Numbered from the stretch's first letter, positions 24,589 to 31,927 are shown. The stretch: 33,924 nucleotides of DNA from JACJYC01 sp964558465 (GCA_964558465.1 CAZLEF010000075.1:1-33924), one strand, 5' to 3'. The notes: generated from the sequence alone by a model not told the origin. Numbers and translations are program-made.

Positions 24589-26946
24589 TCAACGCACCAG
24601 CACCACTTCTCCTTTCTCCACCACAATCTCCCCGGAGGCCGTTTCCAATTCGGCAACAAATACATACACGGCCGCATTTTGAGGGCGGTTGTTAAAGGAT
24701 CCGGTCCAACCATGCGCCGGGTCATTCGGCAGAAAATTCTGATCCTGGAAAACAAGGTTACCCCAGCGGTCCATCACCCGGAAAGATCTTACGCCTGTAA
24801 TTTCATTGCCGGAATGGATGTAGAAGATATCATTATTCCCGTCGTCATTAGGGGAAAACGCGTTTGGCGTAAAGATATGATAGGTCTTTCTGACCTGTAT
24901 GATGATCTCATCACTGGCCGCGCATCCGTTCTGGTCGGTTGCCCTGACCTGGTAAACCGTGGTCTCCAACGGAGATACCGTCACCGCAAGGCAATTGGCG
25001 CAATCCGGCAATGCCGGGGTCCAGACCAGGCCTGTGACCTCTTCCGCAGGTTTATTGAGCAAAACCCGGATCTCCGTACTGTCGCCGATGCTGATCACGG
25101 GCGGATCTCCCGTAATAGCGGCCTCCAGAACAATTTCCAGGGATTGGGGGGCAGGCAGGTTGACTTCAATGGCGGTCTCACAACCGTTTGCGTCCATGAT
25201 CCGGACGGTATAAACACCGGCAGCCAACCCGTTAAATTGCGGATTGGCCTGGAATGGATTGTCGCCTAAGGCATAAAGATAGGGCTCGTCTCCGCCTGTG
25301 GCAGCCGTTACGGCAATCCCGCCGTCATTGGCGCCGTTGCAGGTGATCGGTTTGAGGGAGGTTTCGCCGGCGATGGTTGTGATCCGGCTTTCTACGATCA
25401 CTTCGTCAAAAGCGGTGCAATTGCCCGATGCATCGGCCGCATCCAGTCGGTAAACCCCTGCCTCGTCTATCGTCAGCAGCGGGCCGTTGGCGCCTGTTAT
25501 AGGGCCGGCTCCAACCAGCGACCAGCTGTATTGTATGCCCTGGGCGCCTTGTCCGCCCAACTCCACGCTGGTCACCGTGCAATCCAGGATTTGATCGGGG
25601 CCGGCATTGGCAACCGGCGTCGGACGGATCACAAAAGTTACCCCGGTTGCGGCATCCGGGCAAACCCCTCCGCCGCTGAGCCGGTATTCAAATGTATATT
25701 CGCCCGGAAGCTGGCCGAGCGTGCGGAATGTTCCTGCTGCGGCGTTGAACGCCCCGTTTGTGGAAGGGACCTGGCTGGTTTCAACCCAGGTTCCGCCGGC
25801 GTCGGCGCCTTGCAACAGGGAGAAAAGCGATGCGGTCTGGTCTGCTCCCTGGCATGCCGCCGCCCCCTGGTTGGAGGCTGTTCCGGTATTGGGCGGTTGG
25901 GCGACAGCAAGGGTAGCCTCCTCAAAAACGGTGCAATTGCCGAGGGTAAGGGTATACCTGAGTACGTGATTGCCAACCGGCACAGAGGCCGGGTTGAAAA
26001 CGGAAACCGGATTTCCGTTCAGGGTCCATACGCCGCCGGGCGTAGCGCCGGTTCCAAGCCATTCCTGGAGGTTCACAGCCGGCGAACTGCCGCAGATCCC
26101 GGCAGGAATATTAAGGCCGGCATCGAGGTCGGCAACGGTTACCGTGACCTCGTCAGAAAACAGGCAAATCTCCCGGAAACTGATATCGTCGATGGCAAAA
26201 TCGTTGCCTGCAGGCGTCTGGTTGACGTTAACGATGCAGATCTCGGCGCTGGCGCTGGCGCCCGAGGCCCATTGCGCATTGAATTGCTGCCAGTTGCATG
26301 TATTGGAAGCAGCCTGAAACACATTGCCTAAAAGGCTGCCGTTGACGGAGAACTGCAGCCTGGCAGGGTTCTGGGAGGTTACGGAAGTTACCCAGGCGCT
26401 GAAATCGTAATCGGTATTGGCATTCACCGTGACCGTCTGGCACCATACATTGTTGGTGACACCCGAAGCGTTGACCACCATCATGTTGCCGCCTCCGGTG
26501 TGATCATTGCAGTTGGCAAACTGATTGTGGGTCGTGCCTGCATTGCCGGCAATGGCGTATTGCCCCTCATTGCTCAACAGGCCTGCCCCGCCGCCCGTCC
26601 CGTAAACGTAATCACTGTCAAAGCCGGTATCACCCTGATTGAAATTGCCGTTGACGATCAGGTTGACCGGAGAAATGCTCCGGACTGCCAGTGAAAAGAC
26701 GGTGGTCTGACTGACCGTAGCCGTTGTGTTGGCCGCGGCGGGGTTGGCAATGCCGGTGGCAGGCGTCCAGCCCAGTGAAAGAAAATTGCCGCCAACCGAT
26801 GCATTGAGATTGACCTGACCCGGTGCGCACAGCACAATGTCCGGCCCTGCGCTTACACTGAGGTTGCAATTTTGCCCGTTCATTTGAAAAGAAGAAAAGA
26901 TCAACGCTGTTAAGACCAGCGTTTGCATGCTGAGTTGTCGCTTCAT
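24589..26946 (-). CDS. Secreted surface protein with SprB-like repeat and gliding-motility C-terminal domain
   Basis: A 785-aa secreted protein. A signal peptide (to about residue 24, FQMNG|QN) is followed by a PKD-like beta domain with GPDIVLCAPGQ (about 34-95). Next comes a jelly-roll-like part starting NLIVNGNFNQGDTGF, then further PKD/Ig-like domains (NAGPDQILDC). A SprB repeat follows (ITCNGANDGGIAV through AGVYTVRIMDANGCE). The C-terminus is the CHU_C type B domain with FTPNAFSPNDDGNNDIF and RVMDRWGNLVF. Type B domains direct T9SS export and surface attachment. The role is probably adhesion or matrix binding. Confidence 0.93.
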   Translation of the reverse strand: MKRQLSMQTLVLTALIFSSFQMNGQNCNLSVSAGPDIVLCAPGQVNLNASVGGNFLSLGWTPATGIANPAAANTTATVSQTTVFSLAVRSISPVNLIVNGNFNQGDTGFDSDYVYGTGGGAGLLSNEGQYAIAGNAGTTHNQFANCNDHTGGGNMMVVNASGVTNNVWCQTVTVNANTDYDFSAWVTSVTSQNPARLQFSVNGSLLGNVFQAASNTCNWQQFNAQWASGASASAEICIVNVNQTPAGNDFAIDDISFREICLFSDEVTVTVADLDAGLNIPAGICGSSPAVNLQEWLGTGATPGGVWTLNGNPVSVFNPASVPVGNHVLRYTLTLGNCTVFEEATLAVAQPPNTGTASNQGAAACQGADQTASLFSLLQGADAGGTWVETSQVPSTNGAFNAAAGTFRTLGQLPGEYTFEYRLSGGGVCPDAATGVTFVIRPTPVANAGPDQILDCTVTSVELGGQGAQGIQYSWSLVGAGPITGANGPLLTIDEAGVYRLDAADASGNCTAFDEVIVESRITTIAGETSLKPITCNGANDGGIAVTAATGGDEPYLYALGDNPFQANPQFNGLAAGVYTVRIMDANGCETAIEVNLPAPQSLEIVLEAAITGDPPVISIGDSTEIRVLLNKPAEEVTGLVWTPALPDCANCLAVTVSPLETTVYQVRATDQNGCAASDEIIIQVRKTYHIFTPNAFSPNDDGNNDIFYIHSGNEITGVRSFRVMDRWGNLVFQDQNFLPNDPAHGWTGSFNNRPQNAAVYVFVAELETASGEIVVEKGEVVLVR

Positions 26947-27038
26947 AATTGCCTTACGTTGAGCTCAATCTGGCCGCCTGATTTTTTGCAAGACGCACCC
27001 GGATTTTCCGGAAACGATTTTGAGAGGAGTTGCAAGTG

Positions 27039-27046
27039 CAAATATA
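27039..27046 (-). promoter_or_regulatory. -7 box of the surface-protein gene
   Basis: Minus-strand TATATTTG is a perfect -7 element. No TTTG lies 19-21 bp upstream of it. The leader to the ATG at 26946 would be about 85 nt, longer than at most genes here. Confidence 0.45.
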
Positions 27047-27157
27047 ACGGATTTTGCCTGTAAAACGCTCCTTTGAAGCCTATAAAACGTATGGGAGGCC
27101 GGCTTTGTTTTATGGCCTGCCGATCAAAAAGACGCCGCGACTTGCAGCCCGGAAGCG

Positions 27158-27862
27158 TCAGGGCCGGAGGGTCGACAGCCCCCCGTCGACACCGATCACC
27201 TGACCGGTGGTCCAGGCACTTTCATCGGTCATCAAAAAACGGGCCATGGCTGCAATTTGCCTGGGTTCTCCTGCGCGCTTCAAAGGATGGCGCTGAGCGG
27301 ACGCCTCTTTCTTTTCCGGCGTGTTCAACAACCTTGCGGCAAGCGGGGTATCCGTCAGGGATGGCGCAATGCAATTGACCCGGATGGCCGGCGCCAGCTC
27401 GGCTGCAAGCGAACGCGTCAGACCTTCAACTGCCGCTTTGGCGGTTGCGACCGAAGCATGGAAGTTCATACCCTGGCCTGCGGCAACGGTACTGAACAGC
27501 ACAATGCTTGCCTGCCCGGCCGATTTCAGGGCATTCATGGCGCCCTGAATCACCTTTACTGCGCCGAGCACATTCAATTCAAAATCTGCCAGGAATTGGT
27601 CCGGCTTCAGTGATTTGAAGGGCTTGAGGGTAATGCTGCCCGGGCAATACGCCAGGCCGTCGAGCTGTTCAGGAAAAATATTTCCGGGGATTTCGTCCTT
27701 TACCACGTCCAGGGGATAGTGGGTTACGCCCGGCAGACCCGTCAAATCCCCTTCGGTTCGGGAAACCACCCGGACTGTCGCGCCTGCCGCAGATAACATT
27801 TTTACCAGGCTCAGCCCGATCCCGGAACTTCCCCCGATCACCATATAGTTTTTTCCTTTCAT
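27158..27862 (-). CDS. Short-chain dehydrogenase/reductase family protein with altered catalytic site
   Basis: A 234-aa SDR-fold protein. The nucleotide-binding loop GGSSGIG is at 10-16, followed by the usual alternating strands and VNCIAPSLTDT and VIGVDGG near the end. The catalytic Ser is kept in VLFSTVAAG. The Tyr of the YxxxK motif is not: the sequence is FHASVATAKAAVEG, with Val four residues before Lys (codon GTC). Either the enzyme uses another residue or it binds a nucleotide without normal dehydrogenase activity. Its ATG overlaps by 4 bp (ATGA) the stop of the frame upstream, a sign of past or present translational coupling. Confidence 0.9.
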   Translation of the reverse strand: MKGKNYMVIGGSSGIGLSLVKMLSAAGATVRVVSRTEGDLTGLPGVTHYPLDVVKDEIPGNIFPEQLDGLAYCPGSITLKPFKSLKPDQFLADFELNVLGAVKVIQGAMNALKSAGQASIVLFSTVAAGQGMNFHASVATAKAAVEGLTRSLAAELAPAIRVNCIAPSLTDTPLAARLLNTPEKKEASAQRHPLKRAGEPRQIAAMARFLMTDESAWTTGQVIGVDGGLSTLRP

Positions 27863-28205
27863 GTATTCATATTCAACCGCAAGCCTAACAGCATTCCCGA
27901 CAGATTGTTCACCTCAGAATATCCGGTCGTGGAATCTGATCGGGCGACCGGTCAAAACACCGGAAAGCGACGTAAATGGCCTTGTCATCGTAAGCCTGCC
28001 GCAACTCTGTTGTTTCAGAGGGTTGAAGGCCATAATCCGGCTGGCTGGTTGTAAAAACGCTGAAAAGGGCGGCTTGCTCCCAGACCGGTTCGTCGGGTTG
28101 TCCGTCGATCAGCGGCTGCTGGTCGATCTACGGCAAAACCAATGGTTGAGCGGTCAAAAAACAGGATAAAATCCTCGATGCCAGGAGGATGCTGAACCGT
28201 TTCAT
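27863..28205 (-). pseudogene. Decayed secreted CBM9-like protein gene with an in-frame stop and likely internal deletion
   Basis: An ATG at 28205 begins a signal-peptide-like stretch (MKRFSILLASRILSCFLTAQ) that ends at an in-frame TAG (28128-28130). In the same frame follow LIDGQPDEPVWEQAALFS and ELRQAYDDKAIYVAFRCFD, which match the start of CBM9-like domains of DUF5916-type proteins. This ends at TGA 27909-27911. Another frame then reads YSEVNNLSGMLLGLRLNMNT, resembling the last strand of an outer-membrane barrel, and its TGA overlaps the SDR start. The simplest reading is a gene that lost its middle and gained a nonsense codon. A TACCTTTG box at 28236-28229 may be its old promoter. Confidence 0.65.
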
Positions 28206-28304
28206 TTTCAGAATTTTGGTTGATCACCCAAAGGTAGGGCAGGCCAGGGGCTTGCGCCAGGAGAATGGTGTAAACGGGATTTGGAGGGGGGGAAACGGGG
28301 GGCA

Positions 28305-28335
28305 GTCCTGCAGTCCACAGTCTTTCAGTCTTTCG
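28305..28335. repeat. Short GTC-word array
   Basis: Four units in phase: GTCCTGCA, GTCCACA, GTCTTTCA, GTCTTTCG. GTCCACA also occurs in the array at 22106-22252 and GTCTTTC in the one at 14175-14221. It lies just before the palindromic repeat pair. Confidence 0.65.
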
Positions 28336-28342
28336 GCCTGCA

Positions 28343-28420
28343 GGAACTGAGCGGAGTCGAAGTTCCCTTTGTACCGCCAACGTTCTGTCACCTGCGGGAA
28401 CTGAGCGGAGTCGAAGTTCC
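28343..28420. repeat. Pair of REP-like palindromic repeats
   Basis: Two identical 24-bp copies at 28343-28366 and 28397-28420, in direct orientation 54 bp apart. Each begins GGAACT and ends AGTTCC around the core GAGCGGAGTCGA, so each can fold into a small hairpin. From memory the core resembles dispersed intergenic palindromes found in many bacterial genomes. Confidence 0.8.
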
Positions 28421-28472
28421 GGGCCGTTTTGCTTGGGCGCAAATGGGCAGGACATCGGCCGCTGCATGGTAA

Positions 28473-28525
28473 GTTGTTGATGTGTTGATTTGAGGACCGC
28501 CGTTTCAAATCAACAAATCAACAAA
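28473..28525. repeat. Octamer array folded as an inverted repeat
   Basis: TTGATGTG/TTGATTTG units on the left (28473-28492) face complementary CAAATCAA units on the right (28506-28525). The stem pairs at 18 of 20 positions with a 13-nt loop, and the right-hand array continues to 28533. It ends 3 bp before the stop of the radical SAM gene (28537) and may serve as its terminator. The loop region GAGGACCGCCGTT matches the junction of the array at 30549-30655. Confidence 0.8.
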
Positions 28526-28536
28526 TCAACAACCCC

Positions 28537-29586
28537 TCAAAACAACCTCATCTGCGGATTCTTCGCCTGCTCATGCAACTCCAGGTTAAACGGGGGCCAT
28601 TCTTTACCTGCAAAATATTGTTTTTTGGCCAGTTTGGCCTGCTTGTGGATCATTTCGGCGATCTCCCCTTCGCCGCGCATGCGGAGGCCGAACCTGCTGT
28701 CGTTCAGCTCGCCGCCGTGGCAGTCGCGGATGCGGTTGAGGACCCGGTCGGCACGGTCGGGCAGGTTTTTACGGATCCAGTCTTCAAAAATGACCGCTAC
28801 ATCCCCGTTGAGGCGCACCACCGAATGCCCCATGGAGATGGCGCCCCTTTCGGCAACGGCTTTGGCCATGGGCAGGATTTCATGGTCGGTCAGGCCCGGA
28901 ATGACCGGCGACAACATAGCGTTGACCGGTATGCCGGAAGCTGACAGCGTTTCGATGGCTTTCAGCCGCTGGGCAACGGTTGCAGTGCGGGGTTCCAGCA
29001 TGCGGCGCAGATCTTCATCCAACGTGGTCAGGCTGATGCTGACCTGTACCAGCCGTTGTTCAGCCATCGGTTGAAGAAGGTCCAGATCGCGCAGGATCAG
29101 GCTGTTCTTGGTGATCAGGCCCGCCGGGTGTTTGTAGCGCCAGAGTACCTCGAGAATGGCCCTGGTCAGGCCGAATTGCCGTTCCGCCGGTTGGTAGATA
29201 TCCGTGTTTCCGGCCAGCATGATCGGCGTTGCTTTCCAGCTTTTTTTGCAGATGGCCGCTTCCAGCAATTCAGCCGCTCCTTTTTTGATTAAAACTTTTT
29301 GTTCGAAATCCAAGCCAGAGCTGTAACCCCAGTAAGGGTGCGTATTCCTGGCGTAACAATAAACGCATCCATGTTCGCAGCCCTGATAGGGGTTCAGGCT
29401 GTAATCTCCAGGAATATCAGGGCTTGTCACTTTATTCAAAATGGTTTTGGGGTACACCTCAATGTATTCGGTCCGGAATTCCTTTTCCGGATCCGGTATC
29501 TCATCATATCGCAGTTGATGGTAAGGGTTGGCAGGATTGATCTGCGCCCCCCTGCCTTTAAGGTAGTTGTCCGGCTCTTCTTTCAC
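28537..29586 (-). CDS. PA0069-family radical SAM protein
   Basis: A 349-aa radical SAM protein. The cluster motif CEHGCVYCYARNTH supplies three Cys for a 4Fe-4S cluster. YLKGRGAQINPANPY at the N-terminus and LTKNS/ISLTTLDEDLRRMLEPR in the core match the PA0069/spore photoproduct lyase-like family. The reaction is unknown. The frame stays open upstream to 29784 through the octamer array, giving WRLGDW-type repeats, but those are not credible protein. GTG 29586 was chosen because it puts KGRGA near residue 10, as in the family, and lies 15 bp from a perfect promoter. Confidence 0.87.
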   Translation of the reverse strand: MKEEPDNYLKGRGAQINPANPYHQLRYDEIPDPEKEFRTEYIEVYPKTILNKVTSPDIPGDYSLNPYQGCEHGCVYCYARNTHPYWGYSSGLDFEQKVLIKKGAAELLEAAICKKSWKATPIMLAGNTDIYQPAERQFGLTRAILEVLWRYKHPAGLITKNSLILRDLDLLQPMAEQRLVQVSISLTTLDEDLRRMLEPRTATVAQRLKAIETLSASGIPVNAMLSPVIPGLTDHEILPMAKAVAERGAISMGHSVVRLNGDVAVIFEDWIRKNLPDRADRVLNRIRDCHGGELNDSRFGLRMRGEGEIAEMIHKQAKLAKKQYFAGKEWPPFNLELHEQAKNPQMRLF

Positions 29587-29601
29587 CCGATGGAATTTTG
29601 G

Positions 29602-29634
29602 CAAATTTAATAAAATTTCAACAAATAAAACAAA
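29602..29634 (-). promoter_or_regulatory. Promoter of the radical SAM gene
   Basis: On the minus strand TTTG (29634-29631), 21 bp, TAAATTTG (29609-29602). Both elements match the Bacteroidota consensus exactly. The predicted leader is about 9 nt before the GTG at 29586. Confidence 0.75.
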
Positions 29635-29647
29635 TAATTTTATCTCA

Positions 29648-29750
29648 AATCCCCCAATCTCCAAATCCCCCAATCTCCAAGTCCCCCAGTCTCGAGTCTC
29701 CCAATCTCCCAATCTCCAAGTCCCCCAATCTCCAAGTCTCCAAGTCACAA
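29648..29750. repeat. Octamer array between divergent promoters
   Basis: Thirteen units of 8 bp (one of 7): AATCCCCC, AATCTCCA, AGTCCCCC, AATCTCCC, AGTCTCCA and variants. It fills the space between the promoters of the divergent radical SAM and glycosyltransferase genes. The words match the GTCTCCCA units at 14175-14206 in a shifted phase. Confidence 0.92.
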
Positions 29751-29765
29751 ATCCACCGCTATTTT

Positions 29766-29773
29766 TATCTTTG
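29766..29773 (+). promoter_or_regulatory. -7 box of the glycosyltransferase gene
   Basis: TATCTTTG is a perfect -7 element, 22 bp before the ATG. The place where TTTG should lie (about 29743-29747) is occupied by the last unit of the octamer array, so no -33 element exists. Confidence 0.6.
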
Positions 29774-29795
29774 CGCCCAAGCAACCAAAGTACCG

Positions 29796-30542
29796 ATGTA
29801 CAAAGGAAAAAAAGTCATTGTTGTATTGCCCGCTTACAACGCAGCGCTCACGCTTGAACAAACTTACCGGGAGATCCCCCTGGATATTGTTGACGAAGTG
29901 ATCCTTTGCGACGATGCCAGCAAAGACAACACCTCCGAACTGGCACGCGCCATCGGCATTCGCCACGTCATCGTCCATCCGGTAAACAAAGGATATGGCG
30001 GCAATCAGAAATCGCTGTACAACAAGGCATTGGAATTGGGCGGCGATATCGTGATCATGTTGCATCCCGACTATCAGTATACCCCCAAGCTCATTCCGGC
30101 GATGGTCAATATCATAGGTGAAGATCTGTACCCCGTCGTGTTGGGTTCCCGCATTTTGGGCAAGGGGGCATTGAATGGCGGTATGCCTTTATATAAATAC
30201 GTAGCCAACCGTTTTCTGACCTTTACCCAAAACCTGTTGGTCAACTACAAATTGTCGGAATACCATACCGGGTACCGGGCTTTTAGCCGGAAAGTATTGG
30301 AAAACATCAACTATAACACCAATTCCGACGATTTTGTATTTGATAATGAAATGCTTTCGCAGATCATTTACGGAGGCTTCCAGATCGCCGAACTCACCTG
30401 CCCGACCAAATATTTCGAGGAAGCGTCTTCCATCAACTTTTCCCGGAGCATGAAATACGGATTGGGGGTCTTGCGGGTTTCCTTCAACCACCTCCTGCAA
30501 CGATGGGGGCTGGCCCGGTTTGATATGTATAAACGGCCCTAA
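29796..30542 (+). CDS. GT2-family glycosyltransferase, dolichol/polyprenol-phosphate mannosyltransferase-like
   Basis: A 248-aa GT-A fold enzyme. It starts KKVIVVLPAYNAALTLEQTY, then has VILCDDASKDNTSEL (the Asp pair that binds the nucleotide sugar), VNKGYGGNQKSLYNKAL and MLHPDYQYTP. These fit cytoplasmic GT2 enzymes that load a sugar onto a polyprenyl phosphate or related acceptor. No C-terminal membrane segments are present, so it is the soluble type. ATG 29796 was chosen over in-frame starts inside the array. It probably shares a transcript with the TIGR02757 gene downstream. Confidence 0.9.
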   Translation: MYKGKKVIVVLPAYNAALTLEQTYREIPLDIVDEVILCDDASKDNTSELARAIGIRHVIVHPVNKGYGGNQKSLYNKALELGGDIVIMLHPDYQYTPKLIPAMVNIIGEDLYPVVLGSRILGKGALNGGMPLYKYVANRFLTFTQNLLVNYKLSEYHTGYRAFSRKVLENINYNTNSDDFVFDNEMLSQIIYGGFQIAELTCPTKYFEEASSINFSRSMKYGLGVLRVSFNHLLQRWGLARFDMYKRP

Positions 30543-30548
30543 TGTTTG

Positions 30549-30655
30549 TTGATTTGTTGATGCGTTGATTTGTTGATTTGAGGGCTGCCGTTCCAATCGA
30601 ACCAATCGAACCAATCGAACCAATCGAACCAATCGAACCAATCGAACCAATTTCC
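30549..30655. repeat. Bipartite array filling the gap between two genes
   Basis: Four octamers (TTGATTTG, TTGATGCG, TTGATTTG, TTGATTTG; 30549-30580), a 12-bp junction AGGGCTGCCGTT, six identical CCAATCGAA nonamers (30593-30646) and one altered unit, immediately followed by the ATG at 30656. The array starts 6 bp after the glycosyltransferase stop, so the gap holds little else. Confidence 0.95.
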
Positions 30656-31429
30656 ATGCTCCCCAATCTCAAACGATTTCTCGATCAAAACGTCGAACGG
30701 TTCAACCAACCGTCCTTTATTCCGCCCGATCCGATCAGCATCCCGCACCGGTTCAGCCGGCTGCAAGACATTGAGATCACTGCATTCTGGACGGCCATGC
30801 TCGCCTGGGGGCAGCGGGCGACCATACTGAAAAAAGCAAACGAACTCATCAATCTGATGGATGGAGCGCCCTATGCGTTTATCCTTGGACACCAGGAAAA
30901 GGACCGGGCGCGGTTTGAACGGTTCAGGCACCGCACATTCCAATATACGGATACGCTGTATTTTCTCGAATTTTTTCAAATGTTTTACCGCGAAAACCGA
31001 TCATTGGAGGATGCTTTTGCCCGGTTTTTGCCCATAGGCGCCGGGCATGCAGGCGATGCACTCAGCGGTTTCCACCGCCTTTTTTTCTCGCTTCCTTTTG
31101 CACCGGCAAGGACCCAAAAACATATTGCCACCCCCGACAGAGGGTCTGCCTGCAAACGGCTCAATCTGTTTTTGCGATGGATGGTGCGCAGCGACGACAG
31201 CGGCGTGGATTTCGGCCTCTGGAAAACCATCCGCCCCGCTCAATTGCTGATCCCGCTGGATGTACATGTGGGCCGGGTGGCCAGGAAATATGGGCTGATC
31301 ACCCGCAAACAGACCGACTGGCAGACGGTCCTGGAATTGACCCGAAACCTGCGGCAGTTTGACCCGGAGGACCCTGTCAAATATGATTTTGCACTTTTTG
31401 GATTGGGCGCTTTTGAAGTTAGTCGTTAG
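30656..31429 (+). CDS. TIGR02757 family protein
   Basis: A 257-aa protein of the TIGR02757 family, which is common in Bacteroidota and has no established function. Recognisable parts are EITAFWTAMLAWGQRATILKK, FQYTDTLYFL, NLFLRWMVRSDDSGVDFGLW, LLIPLDVHVGRVARKYGL and the ending DPVKYDFALFGLG. The frame is also open upstream through the nonamers, which would add (PIE)n; ATG 30656 fits the family start better. The last four residues (EVSR) and the TAG stop are supplied by the heptamer array. Confidence 0.88.
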   Translation: MLPNLKRFLDQNVERFNQPSFIPPDPISIPHRFSRLQDIEITAFWTAMLAWGQRATILKKANELINLMDGAPYAFILGHQEKDRARFERFRHRTFQYTDTLYFLEFFQMFYRENRSLEDAFARFLPIGAGHAGDALSGFHRLFFSLPFAPARTQKHIATPDRGSACKRLNLFLRWMVRSDDSGVDFGLWKTIRPAQLLIPLDVHVGRVARKYGLITRKQTDWQTVLELTRNLRQFDPEDPVKYDFALFGLGAFEVSR

Positions 31430-31549
31430 TCGTTAGTCGTTAGTCGTTAGTCGTTAGTCGTTAGTCGTTAGTCGTAAGTTGTAAGTCAGCTTGAGTGCAA
31501 CTTACGACTTACGACTATCAACTTACGACTATCAACTTACGACTATCAA
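31418..31549. repeat. Heptamer array spanning stop to stop of two convergent genes
   Basis: The left half has eight GTTAGTC units, then GTAAGTT and GTAAGTC (31418-31487). After a 13-nt centre the right half has alternating CTTACGA and CTATCAA units (31501-31549). TAGTCGTAAG-type sequence on the left pairs with its complement on the right (17 of 18 positions around the centre), giving a hairpin. The stop of the left gene (31427-31429) lies within units, and the stop of the right gene (31550-31552) is the CTA of the next unit. Confidence 0.93.
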
Positions 31550-31927
31550 CTATTCCCGATCAAACCGGATCTCCTGGATCTTCGCGTCCGACCCGGAAGT
31601 CTGCAGGTACAGGTATACCCGGAAGGCCCCGTTGTCGGTACTCAGGTTGCCGATTGCGTATTGCGCGTTGGCCTTGGAAGCGCCCTGGTGGACCTGGCTG
31701 AAGGCTTTGGGTTTATATTTGGCGAAAAAATCCTTGACGACCTTTACTGCATTAGTTTTGGTATACACATCTTCCTTCTCCAGGACAGATACCTCGACGG
31801 ATTCGTCGAAATACTGGCCGAGCGTTTCGGCGTTCCCGTCGCTGATGGCTTTGCTGATACCGGCCAGGCTTTGGTTCAAGGCAGGGGTGAGCGGGGCAAG
31901 CATCAGAATAAATATTAACTGTTTCAT
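31550..31927 (-). CDS. DUF4783 family exported protein
   Basis: A 125-aa protein with a signal peptide (QLIFILMLAPLTPA). The body matches DUF4783, an NTF2/lumazine-binding-like fold found in Bacteroidota: ISKAISDGNAETLGQYFDESVEVSV, KVVKDFFAKYKPKAFS, VHQGASKANAQYAIG and FRVYLYLQ. Function unknown; probably periplasmic. ATG 31927 was chosen because the signal peptide starts there; the longer frame runs through repeat sequence. Its stop codon coincides with the edge of the heptamer array. Confidence 0.88.
   Translation of the reverse strand: MKQLIFILMLAPLTPALNQSLAGISKAISDGNAETLGQYFDESVEVSVLEKEDVYTKTNAVKVVKDFFAKYKPKAFSQVHQGASKANAQYAIGNLSTDNGAFRVYLYLQTSGSDAKIQEIRFDRE

Noticed and set aside
25531..26331. 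Long plus-strand reading frame antisense to the surface protein
   Set aside because: The minus-strand gene has clear domains, a signal peptide and a sorting domain; the antisense frame reflects GC-rich codons.
29587..29784. N-terminal WRLGDW-type repeats of the radical SAM protein
   Set aside because: They are translated from the octamer array and from sequence upstream of the promoter at 29602-29634.
30578..30655. N-terminal (PIE)n extension of the TIGR02757 protein
   Set aside because: The residues come entirely from the nonamer array; the family-like sequence begins at the ATG at 30656. Kept only as a note on possible start-site effects.
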